Source of the DNA: Clostridiales bacterium Firm_10
GTDB lineage: Bacteria > Bacillota > Clostridia > Christensenellales > Aristaeellaceae
DNA length: 52,133 nucleotides
Direction of reading: 5' to 3'
Assembly: GCA_001603025.1 (NCBI GenBank)
Contig: LVAP01000086.1
Span: 1 to 52,133 of the forward strand
Part shown: piece after piece, positions 23,949 through 32,462 of the stretch
How the letters are laid out: each line of letters opens with the position of its first letter
Numbering within the stretch: position 1 is the first letter of the stretch
Position numbers and translations under genes: made by a program
The notes under the pieces: model-generated
What the model saw: the letters and a program-made list of their open reading frames with translations, nothing else
Databases searched by the model: none
Told to the model about the DNA's origin: nothing

Positions 23949-24499
23949 AAGAGATAGCCCTGCACCTGCTGGATATCGTTCAGAACAGCGTGAAAGCCGG
24001 CGCGGATCATGTCGACATCAGCTTCGAGCTGAGCCCGGAAGGCGTGCTGAGCATGTCCGTCAGGGATGACGGCTGCGGCATGTCGCCGGAATTTGTCGCC
24101 CGCGTGCGCAGTCCGTTCGTGACCACCCGCACCACGCGGAAGGTCGGTCTGGGCATTCCCCTTCTCATGCAGAACGCCATGCAGTCCGGCGGAAAGGTCG
24201 ATATCGAGAGTGAGGAAGGCGTCGGCACGACCATTACGGCCACTTTCCACACCAGTTCGATCGACTGCCTGCCGCTGGGAGATCTGGCGTCCACCGTGGC
24301 GACCATCATCATGGGCAGCCCGGTCAAGCCGGAGTTTTCCCTGACGTGCGTCTCACCGACAGGTGACATGCATTTCTCCACCGAAGAGATTCGCCCCGTT
24401 CTGGAAGGCGTTTCCCTGGCCGAGCCGGACGTGGTGCAGTGGATTCAGCAATCGTTACAGGAAGAAATTGAACCAATTTTAGGAGGGATCATGCGATGA
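23945..24499 (+). CDS. GHKL ATP-binding protein embedded in the hydrogenase operon
   Basis: A 184-residue protein with a GHKL ATPase domain: N-box DIVQNSVKAGA, G1 DDGCGM, then TTRTTRKVGLGIPL and GVGTTITATF. It resembles the catalytic half of a histidine kinase but has no phosphoacceptor His domain. A C-terminal extension of about 80 residues is specific to this group. GTG at 23945 overlaps the HydC stop, and the TGA overlaps the next ATG. It is the second such ATPase in the region. Insertion between HydC and HydB argues for a role in hydrogenase control or assembly; no function is established. Confidence 0.87.
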   Translation: MKEIALHLLDIVQNSVKAGADHVDISFELSPEGVLSMSVRDDGCGMSPEFVARVRSPFVTTRTTRKVGLGIPLLMQNAMQSGGKVDIESEEGVGTTITATFHTSSIDCLPLGDLASTVATIIMGSPVKPEFSLTCVSPTGDMHFSTEEIRPVLEGVSLAEPDVVQWIQQSLQEEIEPILGGIMR

Positions 24500-24873
24500 A
24501 ATCTTTGGCAGAGCTGGAAGCTATCCGCAAGGCGACGCTTTCGAGGATCAACGTGCGCACCGATGAAAAGGGCGACACGACCCGCGTTGTGATCGGTATG
24601 GCGACCTGCGGCATTGCGGCCGGCGCTCGTCCCGTTATGCTTTCCTTTATGGATGAAATCCAGAAGCGCCAGCTGGCGCACGTGACCGTGTCCCAGACCG
24701 GCTGCGTGGGCATGTGCCGCCTGGAGCCCATGGTGGATGTCATTCTGCCGGGCAAGGAAAAGGTCACTTACGTACATGTGAAGCCCGAAATGGTGCCGCG
24801 CATCGTCGCTGAGCACATTGTGAACGGGCGTCCCGTGGAAGAATATACCATCGGCGCTGCCGAAAACGCTTGA
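24496..24873 (+). CDS. Thioredoxin-like (2Fe-2S) ferredoxin
   Basis: A 125-residue thioredoxin-like ferredoxin. Only three candidate ligands are visible, C38 (GMATCGIAAGA), C70 and C74 (TGCVGMC). A full [2Fe-2S] site needs four, so the cluster may be absent, differently ligated, or bridged to a partner. The fold resembles the N-terminal domain of HydB. Its start overlaps the GHKL gene by 4 nt. It may be an electron link between HydC and HydB or a regulatory relic; the sequence does not decide. Confidence 0.88.
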   Translation: MKSLAELEAIRKATLSRINVRTDEKGDTTRVVIGMATCGIAAGARPVMLSFMDEIQKRQLAHVTVSQTGCVGMCRLEPMVDVILPGKEKVTYVHVKPEMVPRIVAEHIVNGRPVEEYTIGAAENA

Positions 24874-24891
24874 TCGGAGGAATAGAGAAGC

Positions 24892-26688
24892 ATGGATATT
24901 TATCGCGCACACGTACTGGTCTGCGGTGGTACTGGCTGTTCTTCTTCCGGTTCCGCAACACTGATCGAGCGCTTTGAGCAGAAGATTGCGGAAAACGGCC
25001 TGGAAAAGGAAGTCAAGGTCATCCGCACGGGCTGCTTCGGTCTGTGCGAAGCCGGCCCCGTCGTCATCGTCTATCCGGACGGCACCTTCTACAGCCGCGT
25101 GAAGCCCGAAAACGTGGATGAGATCGTCACCGAGCATCTGCTCAAGGGCCGCAAGGTCGAGCACCTGGTGTACACCGACCACGCCACGAAGGAGCAGAAC
25201 GCCGAAAAGGCGCTGGAAGACATCAATTTCTACAAGCATCAGATGCGTATCGCGCTGCGCAACTGCGGCGTGATCGACCCCGAGAATATCGACGAGTACC
25301 TGGCCATGGACGGCTACCGCGCTCTGGAAAAGGCGCTGACCTCCATGACCCGCGAAGAGGTCATCGACGAAGTCCTCAAGTCTGGTCTGCGCGGCCGCGG
25401 CGGCGCCGGCTTCCCCACCGGCAAGAAGTGGCAGTTCGCCTACAACAGCGTGAGTGACCAGAAGTTCGTGGCCTGCAACGCCGACGAGGGCGATCCCGGC
25501 GCGTTCATGGACCGCTCCATTCTGGAAGGCGACCCGCACGCCGTCATCGAGGCCATGGCCATTGCCGGCTATGCCATCGGCGCAAGCATCGGTTACATTT
25601 ACGTCCGTGCCGAGTACCCCATCGCCGTCAAGCGCCTGCAGGTGGCTATCGGCCAGGCTGAAGAATACGGCCTGCTGGGCGACAACATCCTGGGCACCGG
25701 CTTCAACTTCCATCTGTACATCCGCCTGGGCGCCGGCGCGTTCGTGTGCGGCGAGGAAACCGCTCTGATGCACTCCATCGAGGGCAAGCGCGGCGAGCCT
25801 ACCACCCGTCCCCCGTTCCCGGCTGTGAAGGGCCTGTTCGAGAAGCCCACCATGCTGAACAACGTTGAGACCTACGCCAACATTGCTCAGATCATCCTCA
25901 AGGGCGCCGACTGGTACTCCTCCATCGGCACCGAGAAGTCCAAGGGCACCAAGGTGTTCGCTCTGGGCGGCAAGATCAATAACACCGGTCTGGTCGAGGT
26001 TCCCATGGGCACCACCCTGCGCACTGTCATCTATGAAGTCGGCGGCGGCTGCCCGAACGGCAAGAAGTTCAAGGCTGTTCAGACCGGCGGTCCTTCCGGC
26101 GGCTGTCTGCCTGAGTCCCTGCTGGATACCCCCGTCGATTACGACAACCTGATCGCCGCGGGCTCCATGATGGGTTCCGGCGGTATGATCGTCATGGACG
26201 AGGACAACTGCATGGTTGACATCGCCCGCTTCTATCTTGAGTTCATCGTGGATGAATCCTGCGGCAAGTGCACCCCGTGCCGCGTCGGCACCAAGCGCAT
26301 GCTGGAGATCCTGAACCGCATCGTCGAGGGCAAGGGCGAAGAAGGCGACATCGAAAAGCTGGAAGAGCTGGCCACCACCATCAAGTCCACCGCCCTGTGC
26401 GGCCTGGGCCAGACGGCTCCGAACCCCGTGCTCTCCACCCTGCGCTTCTTCCGCGACGAATACGAGGCGCACATCAAGGAAAAGCGCTGCCCCGCGCATC
26501 ACTGCCAGAAGTTGCTGCAGTATGTCATCACCGACAAGTGCCGCGGCTGCACGGCCTGCGCGCGCGTCTGCCCCGCTGGCGCCATCACCGGCGAGGTCAA
26601 GCAGCAGCATGTCATCGATCCGAAGAAGTGCCTGAAGTGCGGCGCCTGCATGGAGAAGTGCCGCTTCGGCGCCATCATCAAGATTTAA
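24892..26688 (+). CDS. hydB: NuoF-like NADH-binding subunit of trimeric [FeFe] hydrogenase
   Basis: A 598-residue flavoprotein. Domain 1 is a thioredoxin-like [2Fe-2S] unit (C11, C16, C48, C52). The NuoF core follows with GRGGAGFPTGKKW and NADEGDPGAFMDRS for NADH and FMN, and the [4Fe-4S] site ESCGKCTPCRVG plus a later Cys in ALCGLGQ. The C-terminus carries two [4Fe-4S] motifs near residues 549-589 (CRGCTACARVC, CLKCGACMEKC). This architecture matches HydB of bifurcating hydrogenases. GGAGG lies 8 nt before the ATG. The codon use is notably uniform, as expected for a highly expressed gene. Confidence 0.96.
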   Translation: MDIYRAHVLVCGGTGCSSSGSATLIERFEQKIAENGLEKEVKVIRTGCFGLCEAGPVVIVYPDGTFYSRVKPENVDEIVTEHLLKGRKVEHLVYTDHATKEQNAEKALEDINFYKHQMRIALRNCGVIDPENIDEYLAMDGYRALEKALTSMTREEVIDEVLKSGLRGRGGAGFPTGKKWQFAYNSVSDQKFVACNADEGDPGAFMDRSILEGDPHAVIEAMAIAGYAIGASIGYIYVRAEYPIAVKRLQVAIGQAEEYGLLGDNILGTGFNFHLYIRLGAGAFVCGEETALMHSIEGKRGEPTTRPPFPAVKGLFEKPTMLNNVETYANIAQIILKGADWYSSIGTEKSKGTKVFALGGKINNTGLVEVPMGTTLRTVIYEVGGGCPNGKKFKAVQTGGPSGGCLPESLLDTPVDYDNLIAAGSMMGSGGMIVMDEDNCMVDIARFYLEFIVDESCGKCTPCRVGTKRMLEILNRIVEGKGEEGDIEKLEELATTIKSTALCGLGQTAPNPVLSTLRFFRDEYEAHIKEKRCPAHHCQKLLQYVITDKCRGCTACARVCPAGAITGEVKQQHVIDPKKCLKCGACMEKCRFGAIIKI

Positions 26689-26707
26689 TCGTGCGGAGGA
26701 TTGAGCA

Positions 26708-28456
26708 ATGGAAAATATGATCACCCTGACGATTGACGGCATCGAAGTGCAGGTTCCCCAGGGTTCCACCGTTCTGGAGGCCGCCAGGCAGGCCGGCATT
26801 CGCATTCCCACCCTTTGCTATTTGAAGGACATCAATGAAATCGGCGCCTGCCGCATGTGCGTGGTAGACTCCGGTGCCCGTTCCCTGCAGGCTGCCTGCG
26901 TGCTGCCCGCGTCCCAGGGCATGAAGGTTAAGACCAACACGCCCCAGATTCGCGAGTTCCGCAAGCATATGCTCGAGCTCATCCTCTCCACCCATGAGAA
27001 GAAGTGCCTGAGCTGCATCCGCAGCAAGAACTGCGAACTGCAGGCGCTGTGTAAAGAACTGGGCGTCGAGGACGAAGACCGTTACGCCGGCGAGAAGATC
27101 AAGTACACCATCGACGATCTTTCTCCCTCCATCGTTCGCGACAACAACAAGTGCGTGCTCTGCCGCCGCTGCGTCGCCGTCTGCTCCAAAATCCAGAACG
27201 TCGGCGTCATCGGGCCGGTCAACCGCGGCTTCAAGACGGCTATCGAGTCTCCCTGGGAGATGCATCTCAGCGAGATGAGCTGCATCAACTGCGGCCAGTG
27301 CATCGTCAACTGCCCCGTCGGCGCGCTCTATGAGAAGGACGACACCAAGAAGGTGTGGGATCTGCTGAAGGATCCGAACAAGCACGTGGTCGTGCAGCCA
27401 GCGCCCGCCGTCCGCGCTGCCCTGGGCGAGGAATTCGGCCTGCCGATGGGCACGTCCGTGACCGGCAAGATGGCCACTGCCCTGAAGCGCCTTGGCTTTG
27501 ACAAGGTCTTCGACACCGACTTCGGCGCCGACCTGACCATCATGGAAGAGGCCAACGAGCTGGTTGAGCGCATCACCAACGGCGGCGTGCTGCCCATGAT
27601 CACCTCCTGCTCCCCCGGCTGGATCAAGTACTGCGAGACCTATCATCCGGACTTCCTGCCGAACGTGTCCAGCTGCAAGTCTCCTCACGAGATGCTGGGC
27701 GCCATGGTCAAGACCTACTACGCCGAAAAAGCGGGTATCGATCCCAAGGACATCGCGGTCGTTTCCGTCATGCCCTGCACGGCGAAGAAGTTCGAGGCGG
27801 CCCGTCCTGAGCTCGGCCATAACGGCCTGGCGGACGTGGACGTGGTCATCACCACCCGCGAGCTGGCCCGCATGATCAAGGAAGCCAACATTGAATTCAC
27901 CGCCCTTCCCGACGGCGACTTCGACAGCCTGATGGGCGAAAGCACCGGCGCGGCCGTCATCTTCGGCGCCACCGGCGGCGTCATGGAGGCTGCCCTGCGC
28001 ACCGCCTATGAGACCATCACCGGCAAGGTCCTGGAGAACGTAGAATTCCACGATGTCCGCGGCATCAAGGGCATTAAGGAAGCCGAAGTCGATATCGGCG
28101 GCACCAAGGTATGCGTGGCTGTGGCCAGCGGCACCGGCAATGCCACCAAGCTGCTTGAGATGGCCAAGAGCGGCGAGAAGAACTACACCTTCATCGAGGT
28201 TATGGCCTGCCCCGGCGGCTGCGTCAACGGCGGTGGTCAGCCCATCGTCTCTGCGCAGACCAAGATGGACGTGGATGTCCGCGTTGAGCGCGCCAAGGCC
28301 CTGTATGGCGAGGATCGCGCCAAGGCGCTGCGCAAGAGCCACGAGAATTCCGAGATCAAGCAGATCTACGAAGACTATCTCACCAAGCCCGGCAGCCATC
28401 TGGCTCACGAGCTGCTGCACACCCATTACCAGAAGCGCGAGAAGTATTCCCGCTGA
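26708..28456 (+). CDS. hydA: [FeFe] hydrogenase catalytic subunit
   Basis: A 582-residue HydA. It has a plant-type [2Fe-2S] domain (C37, C48, C51, C64) and a His-ligated [4Fe-4S] (H96, C100, C103, C109). Two more [4Fe-4S] sites (C149-C159, C192-C202) lead to the H-cluster domain. L1 is TSCSPGW (C301), L2 MPCTAKK (C357) and L3 EVMACPGGCVNGGGQP (C501, C505). A Ser replaces the second Cys of the usual TSCCPGW. With HydB and HydC it should make H2 from NADH plus reduced ferredoxin, or the reverse. GGAGG precedes the ATG by 9 nt. Maturation genes are not in this window. Confidence 0.97.
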   Translation: MENMITLTIDGIEVQVPQGSTVLEAARQAGIRIPTLCYLKDINEIGACRMCVVDSGARSLQAACVLPASQGMKVKTNTPQIREFRKHMLELILSTHEKKCLSCIRSKNCELQALCKELGVEDEDRYAGEKIKYTIDDLSPSIVRDNNKCVLCRRCVAVCSKIQNVGVIGPVNRGFKTAIESPWEMHLSEMSCINCGQCIVNCPVGALYEKDDTKKVWDLLKDPNKHVVVQPAPAVRAALGEEFGLPMGTSVTGKMATALKRLGFDKVFDTDFGADLTIMEEANELVERITNGGVLPMITSCSPGWIKYCETYHPDFLPNVSSCKSPHEMLGAMVKTYYAEKAGIDPKDIAVVSVMPCTAKKFEAARPELGHNGLADVDVVITTRELARMIKEANIEFTALPDGDFDSLMGESTGAAVIFGATGGVMEAALRTAYETITGKVLENVEFHDVRGIKGIKEAEVDIGGTKVCVAVASGTGNATKLLEMAKSGEKNYTFIEVMACPGGCVNGGGQPIVSAQTKMDVDVRVERAKALYGEDRAKALRKSHENSEIKQIYEDYLTKPGSHLAHELLHTHYQKREKYSR

Positions 28457-28500
28457 TTTCCGGTTTTTCGCCGCTGAATGACGGTGAAGCATTGGGACGC

Positions 28501-28530
28501 AAAAAGACGCCGCGTTTGCGGCGTCTTTTT
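28501..28530. terminator. Bidirectional terminator after hydA
   Basis: AAAAAGACGCCGC (28501-28513) pairs perfectly with GCGGCGTCTTTTT (28518-28530) over 13 bp with a 4-nt loop. The flanking A- and T-runs let it work for both hydA and the converging GDPD gene. Confidence 0.95.
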
Positions 28531-28583
28531 TATACCCTTTATGAATGCCCGCAGATATCAAAACGCCTTTTGCCGCAGGCGTT

Positions 28584-29357
28584 TTATCTCTCCGGTTTCA
28601 GCGCGCCTGTCGTCTCAATGATATCCGCACCGAGCTCCCCTACGGCTCTGTCATATTCCTGGCGTTCCGAAAGGATCCACACGCCCAGTTTTGCAAAGCG
28701 GTGAACAAGCCGCGCCAGCTCGCGGGTCGCGGGAGGATTCCTGTTCCACGACGTCATCCTGTTGTCGAAGCGAAGCCATACGCACAGGTCATTGTCCGCC
28801 AGCGCGCCTTTTATGGTTTCAAGAGTCTCCTCATCCACAAAGCCGTCGTAATGGATCGTTGCCCGCGGCAGCGCTTCGACAGCCCTGCGCGCAAAACCGA
28901 TTGTGGAACAGGTAATCCCGATGTGGTCGGCCAGACCGGCCTGCCTGATCTCTCCGAACAAGAGAGCTCGCTGCGATTCCGTGAAGCGCTCGATCACGTT
29001 GTCGATCTTAAGCGGAACGCCAGTTTCTCGGCTGAGGGAAAGCGCATCCCCCAGCAGCGGCAGCGGCTCACCTGAAAACACCGGTGAAAACCATCCGCCG
29101 AATTCCAATTCCCGCGCCTCGTTCAGCGTCAGCGCCGATATGGGCAGGCTGTCCGGCAGCGGGGCGCCATCCCGTCGGCGTCCCGTGCGGTTAACTGTGC
29201 TGTCATGCAGGATGACACAATGGTCATCGCTGGTAAACTTCGGATCCAGTTCGATGATCCCGTAACCCTGCGCCACGGCAGCGCGAAACGCGCTCATGGT
29301 ATTTTCCGGATACTCTGTGCTCACGCCCCTGTGCGCCTGGAGAATGACGCGGTTCAT
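28584..29357 (-). CDS. Glycerophosphodiester phosphodiesterase
   Basis: A 257-residue GDPD TIM-barrel enzyme without a signal peptide. AHRGVSTEYPENTMSAF gives the catalytic His and Arg; IIELDPKFTSDD and ILHDSTVNRT give the metal-binding Glu/Asp and second His. KIDNV later supplies a lysine and acidic ligand. It hydrolyses glycerophosphodiesters to glycerol-3-phosphate and an alcohol. ATG at 29357 has GGAGG 9 nt upstream and overlaps the stop of the glycosidase-like gene, so the two share a transcript. Confidence 0.93.
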   Translation of the reverse strand: MNRVILQAHRGVSTEYPENTMSAFRAAVAQGYGIIELDPKFTSDDHCVILHDSTVNRTGRRRDGAPLPDSLPISALTLNEARELEFGGWFSPVFSGEPLPLLGDALSLSRETGVPLKIDNVIERFTESQRALLFGEIRQAGLADHIGITCSTIGFARRAVEALPRATIHYDGFVDEETLETIKGALADNDLCVWLRFDNRMTSWNRNPPATRELARLVHRFAKLGVWILSERQEYDRAVGELGADIIETTGALKPER

Positions 29358-30601
29358 GCCCATTCGCCTCCCTGCCGGCACGCCCCCGGCTGGAGGGTGA
29401 CGTTCGTCCCGGCTGTATAAACGCAAAGCTCTTTCTCTCCGCTGTACGCGCGAACGATGTCCGCCGCGAAAGGCATCTGAAAGCTGCGCTGCGTTCCCGG
29501 TTCAACCCGCATGGCAACGGGTGCGTCTTCATCATTCCCGGAAAAGCGACAGGTCGTGATCGGCTCCGAAAGCGGATTCACCAGCGTCGCTTGCCTTCCA
29601 TCCACAAACGCCCAAACCACCGCGCCTTCCCGGAAGAGGCACACGCCCTCGACGCCGGGCTCATCACGAATCGCGTCGATATCTCTGCGCAGCGTCAGGC
29701 CGGTTCCGCCGTCAAATGCATGCAGACCGACAATCGTTTTCACCCCGTGACGACTCGTTCCGCGGGCCACTTCCCTCACCCATTCCGGCCCCTTATTGTA
29801 TGACAGGCTGTAAGCCATTGGAAGGAAGGCATCCATGAGCTTTGACAGATCGCCATAATTCTGGCCGTAATGGAGGTCTGAAAACGCCAGGTCGTCGTAG
29901 GCGCCCTCCGGCATCAGCGCGGCGCTGACGCACACGCCGTCCTTTTGCGCCCGAACGGCGGATGACAGCGCGTCGGCAAAGGCAACCACGTCCCGGCGCC
30001 TCGCCTGGGCCAGGCGAATCACATCCTGATCCCCGCTGCGGAAGGCGTCGAAAATCGCTTCGCTTTCCGGCGGTTCGGCACAGAACGTCCTGTCCATCAG
30101 AGTGCGCACATGGGCAATGTCGACGCCCTGTGCCGCATATCGGGCCTGATCCGCTTCACTCCAGCCATAAATCAGGTGATTATATCGGATGTAATCCAGG
30201 TGAACGCCATCCAGATCATAACGCCGCGTCACGTCCGCCAGCACTTCCTGCATAAAGCGGGTATATGCCGCATCGCTGATGCTCACGATACCGCGGTCGC
30301 GGCCCCTCACGTAATGATACAGTCCGGACTGGGGATGCTCTGCCTTATAGCGCTCGTCGGAGGCGGATGTGAACCACGCGTGCAGGCGCATGCCGCGACC
30401 GTGCGCCGCTTCAATTGCCTCGCGCAGCAGATCCCGCCCGGGCTCCATGGCAGGCGTCAGCGATGAAAGGAAAGCTGTCGTCCCGGCCAAACCCTTTGTG
30501 AGAAAAAATACATCCGTAACGCCTGCCCGTTCGCAGGCCTCAAATACAGCCGCCGTTCCCCTGACGCGTATGCTTTCGGGCCACATCCATACGCCCAGCA
30601 T
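29354..30601 (-). CDS. GHL10/DUF187-like TIM-barrel glycosidase-related protein
   Basis: A 415-residue protein of the putative glycosidase group around GHL10 (DUF187). The hallmark is DGVHLDYIRYN, with further barrel motifs RLHAWFTS and FLPMAYSLSYNKG, and a C-terminal beta-rich tail. No signal peptide is present, unlike the exported members of this family. I prefer ATG at 30601, which has AAGGTG 9 nt upstream. ATG at 30634 has an AGGA directly abutting it, too close to function. The enzymatic substrate is unknown. It is coupled to the GDPD gene by an ATGA overlap. Confidence 0.82.
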   Translation of the reverse strand: MLGVWMWPESIRVRGTAAVFEACERAGVTDVFFLTKGLAGTTAFLSSLTPAMEPGRDLLREAIEAAHGRGMRLHAWFTSASDERYKAEHPQSGLYHYVRGRDRGIVSISDAAYTRFMQEVLADVTRRYDLDGVHLDYIRYNHLIYGWSEADQARYAAQGVDIAHVRTLMDRTFCAEPPESEAIFDAFRSGDQDVIRLAQARRRDVVAFADALSSAVRAQKDGVCVSAALMPEGAYDDLAFSDLHYGQNYGDLSKLMDAFLPMAYSLSYNKGPEWVREVARGTSRHGVKTIVGLHAFDGGTGLTLRRDIDAIRDEPGVEGVCLFREGAVVWAFVDGRQATLVNPLSEPITTCRFSGNDEDAPVAMRVEPGTQRSFQMPFAADIVRAYSGEKELCVYTAGTNVTLQPGACRQGGEWA

Positions 30602-30863
30602 CAGACACCCCACCTTTCCGCAAACCTTCTTCATTCCTTCATTTCATTCGACATTTTGCATGTAAATTCCTTCAATGCCCTGTCTGCCGCCAAATGTGTC
30701 ATTATTTCGACGTCCTACCTCCGGGAAGTGTTTCTGCAGTTTCAAAGAAGTATAAAAATTCTATGACAGCAAGGGATTCGGCGATTCAACAGCGAATTAT
30801 TATATATTCTATGTTCTGTATTCGGACACCGAGACATGATTATACAGTTGAGGAGATGACATT

Positions 30864-32111
30864 ATGGATACTATCAAGCCGATCACCCGGTTTGAAGACG
30901 CGCCGGAATACGCGGCCTTCCTGGAGCGGTGGCAGGAAATGAACAAAGCCGTGGGTGGGGATGACCCCTACTTTGTGTGCCATGATTCTCCTCTTACCGA
31001 TACGTCCCTGATGGATGGACAGCGCGTTCTCAATTTCGGTTCGTACAACTACGTGGGCATGTCTGGCCGGAAAGAAGTCAGCGAGGCTGCCAAGGAGGCC
31101 ATTGACCGCTATGGCACAAGCGCAAGCGGCAGCCGCCTGCTCGCGGGCGAAAAGACGCTCTATAAGACGCTCGAAAAAGAGCTGGCGGAGTGGAAGCATG
31201 CCGAAGATTGCCTCGTTCTGGTCAGCGGTTTTGGCACCAACCAGACGTTCGTGGGCAATTTCTGCGGTGAAGGCGACCTGATTCTCTACGACGTGCTGGC
31301 ACACAACAGCATCTGGCAGGGCTGCCAGATGAGCAAGGCCGTGGCGCGGCCCTTCCCGCACAATAACATCGCCGCGCTGGAGCGTATCCTCGCCTCCCGG
31401 CGCGAGCGCTACGCGAAGGTGCTGATCGTCATCGAAGGCGCCTACAGTATGGACGGCGACGTCGCTCCCGTGCCCGAATTCGTCGCGCTGAAGAAAAAAT
31501 ATGGCTGTTTCCTGATGGTTGACGAGGCGCATTCATCCTGCGTGCTGGGCGAAACCGGCGGCGGTGTGGATGAGTATTTCAACCTGCAGCCCGGCGAGAT
31601 CGACATCAAGATGGGCACACTCTCCAAGGGATTGGGCGCCTGCGGCGGTTATCTGGCCGGAAGCCGCGCGATTATCGAATACATGCGCTATAGCCTGCCG
31701 GGCTTCGTGTTCTCTGTGGGCATCTCGCCCGCTCTGGCGGCGGCCGCCCTGACATCCCAGCGCCTGCTGAGGAGCGATCCGTCCATCATGCGGCGTCTGC
31801 ATGAGAACATCGACACCTTCGTTTCCGAAGCCAGAAAGCGCGGCTTGGATACATGCCTGGCTGGCAAGACAGCCATCATCCCCGTTATGGTCGGGCCGGA
31901 CACGGACGCCTACCGCCTGTCCATCGCCATGAAGCACGCGGGCGTTTTTGTGCCGCCGGCAGTGTTTCCCGCCGTGCCGCGCGGCAAGGCGAGGCTCCGC
32001 TTCTGCGTCATTTCCGAGCACACCCGCGAGGAAATTGTGACCGCCCTGGATACCCTTGTCCGCGTGGCGGCCGAGGAGGGGATCACCCTTCCCGCCCCTG
32101 CCGGGGAATGA
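30864..32111 (+). CDS. Alpha-oxoamine synthase family PLP enzyme (KBL/AONS/SPT-like)
   Basis: A 415-residue PLP enzyme of the alpha-oxoamine synthase family. NFGSYNYVGMSG resembles the serine palmitoyltransferase/KBL N-terminal motif. GTSASGSRLLAGE, DEAHSSCVLGETG and the PLP lysine in TLSKGLGACGG follow; FSVGISPALAAAA is also typical. Family members join an amino acid to an acyl-CoA (or acyl-ACP) with loss of CO2. About 45 extra N-terminal residues precede the core. Biotin, threonine or sphingolipid genes are not nearby, so the amino acid and acyl donor cannot be named. GAGGAG lies upstream of the ATG, and a terminator hairpin follows. Confidence 0.87.
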   Translation: MDTIKPITRFEDAPEYAAFLERWQEMNKAVGGDDPYFVCHDSPLTDTSLMDGQRVLNFGSYNYVGMSGRKEVSEAAKEAIDRYGTSASGSRLLAGEKTLYKTLEKELAEWKHAEDCLVLVSGFGTNQTFVGNFCGEGDLILYDVLAHNSIWQGCQMSKAVARPFPHNNIAALERILASRRERYAKVLIVIEGAYSMDGDVAPVPEFVALKKKYGCFLMVDEAHSSCVLGETGGGVDEYFNLQPGEIDIKMGTLSKGLGACGGYLAGSRAIIEYMRYSLPGFVFSVGISPALAAAALTSQRLLRSDPSIMRRLHENIDTFVSEARKRGLDTCLAGKTAIIPVMVGPDTDAYRLSIAMKHAGVFVPPAVFPAVPRGKARLRFCVISEHTREEIVTALDTLVRVAAEEGITLPAPAGE

Positions 32112-32133
32112 CCTGCTGACGATTGATCAGCCC

Positions 32134-32190
32134 GGGCCCGCAGCTCATTCGGCTTTTGTTTAGAGCCGTTGAGCCGGGCCCATATTTCGT
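32134..32190 (+). terminator. Long stem-loop terminator after the oxoamine synthase gene
   Basis: GGGCCCG (32134-32140) pairs with CGGGCCC (32175-32181), with inner stems GCTC/GAGC and CGGCT/AGCCG. ATATTTCGTTTT follows, so the U-run is interrupted. Confidence 0.65.
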
Positions 32191-32398
32191 TTTGGCAGAC
32201 AATATCCGGCATCATCGCGCGGCAGTCCTTCAGGCGCCGCTGGCCGCGCATTTATGTGCGTGTGAGTCCTTTGGTTTTGTTTTCCTAATTATTACCGCTT
32301 TTCACATGCCGCATCCTTTCTCGCCCTGCCAAATCTGAATATTTGTCTAAATAGTGTTTTTTTCGAACAATATATGTTAATAATTTTGAGTTTTGGTA
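32191..32398 (+). other. Non-coding stretch upstream of the malic enzyme gene
   Basis: I see no gene here. A GC-rich hairpin (GCGCGGC 32217-32223 with GCCGCGC 32243-32249) is followed by AT-rich DNA from about 32270 that leads into the malic enzyme promoter. It may hold an operator, but no convincing dyad was found in the AT-rich part. Confidence 0.5.
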
Positions 32399-32427
32399 TT
32401 GCTTTTTCTTCTGGAACCATGTAGAAT
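32399..32427 (+). promoter_or_regulatory. Promoter of the malic enzyme-transporter operon
   Basis: TTGCTT (32399-32404), a 17-bp spacer and TAGAAT (32422-32427). A second TATAAT at 32440-32445 lacks a -35 and lies just before the ribosome binding site. Confidence 0.6.
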
Positions 32428-32462
32428 GGTAATGGCGACTATAATATAGGAGGTGTTCCAAT

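Noticed and set aside
24445-26811. A 788-residue open frame on the minus strand opposite hydB
   Set aside because: It only reflects the strong codon bias of hydB and has no recognisable domain; hydB has all expected cofactor motifs.
26678-28561. A 627-residue open frame on the minus strand opposite hydA
   Set aside because: It is a codon-bias shadow with low-complexity composition and no start signal; hydA is unambiguous.
32134-32460. Riboswitch ahead of the malic enzyme gene
   Set aside because: The strong hairpin belongs to the end of the upstream gene; the malic enzyme promoter lies downstream of it and leaves a very short leader.
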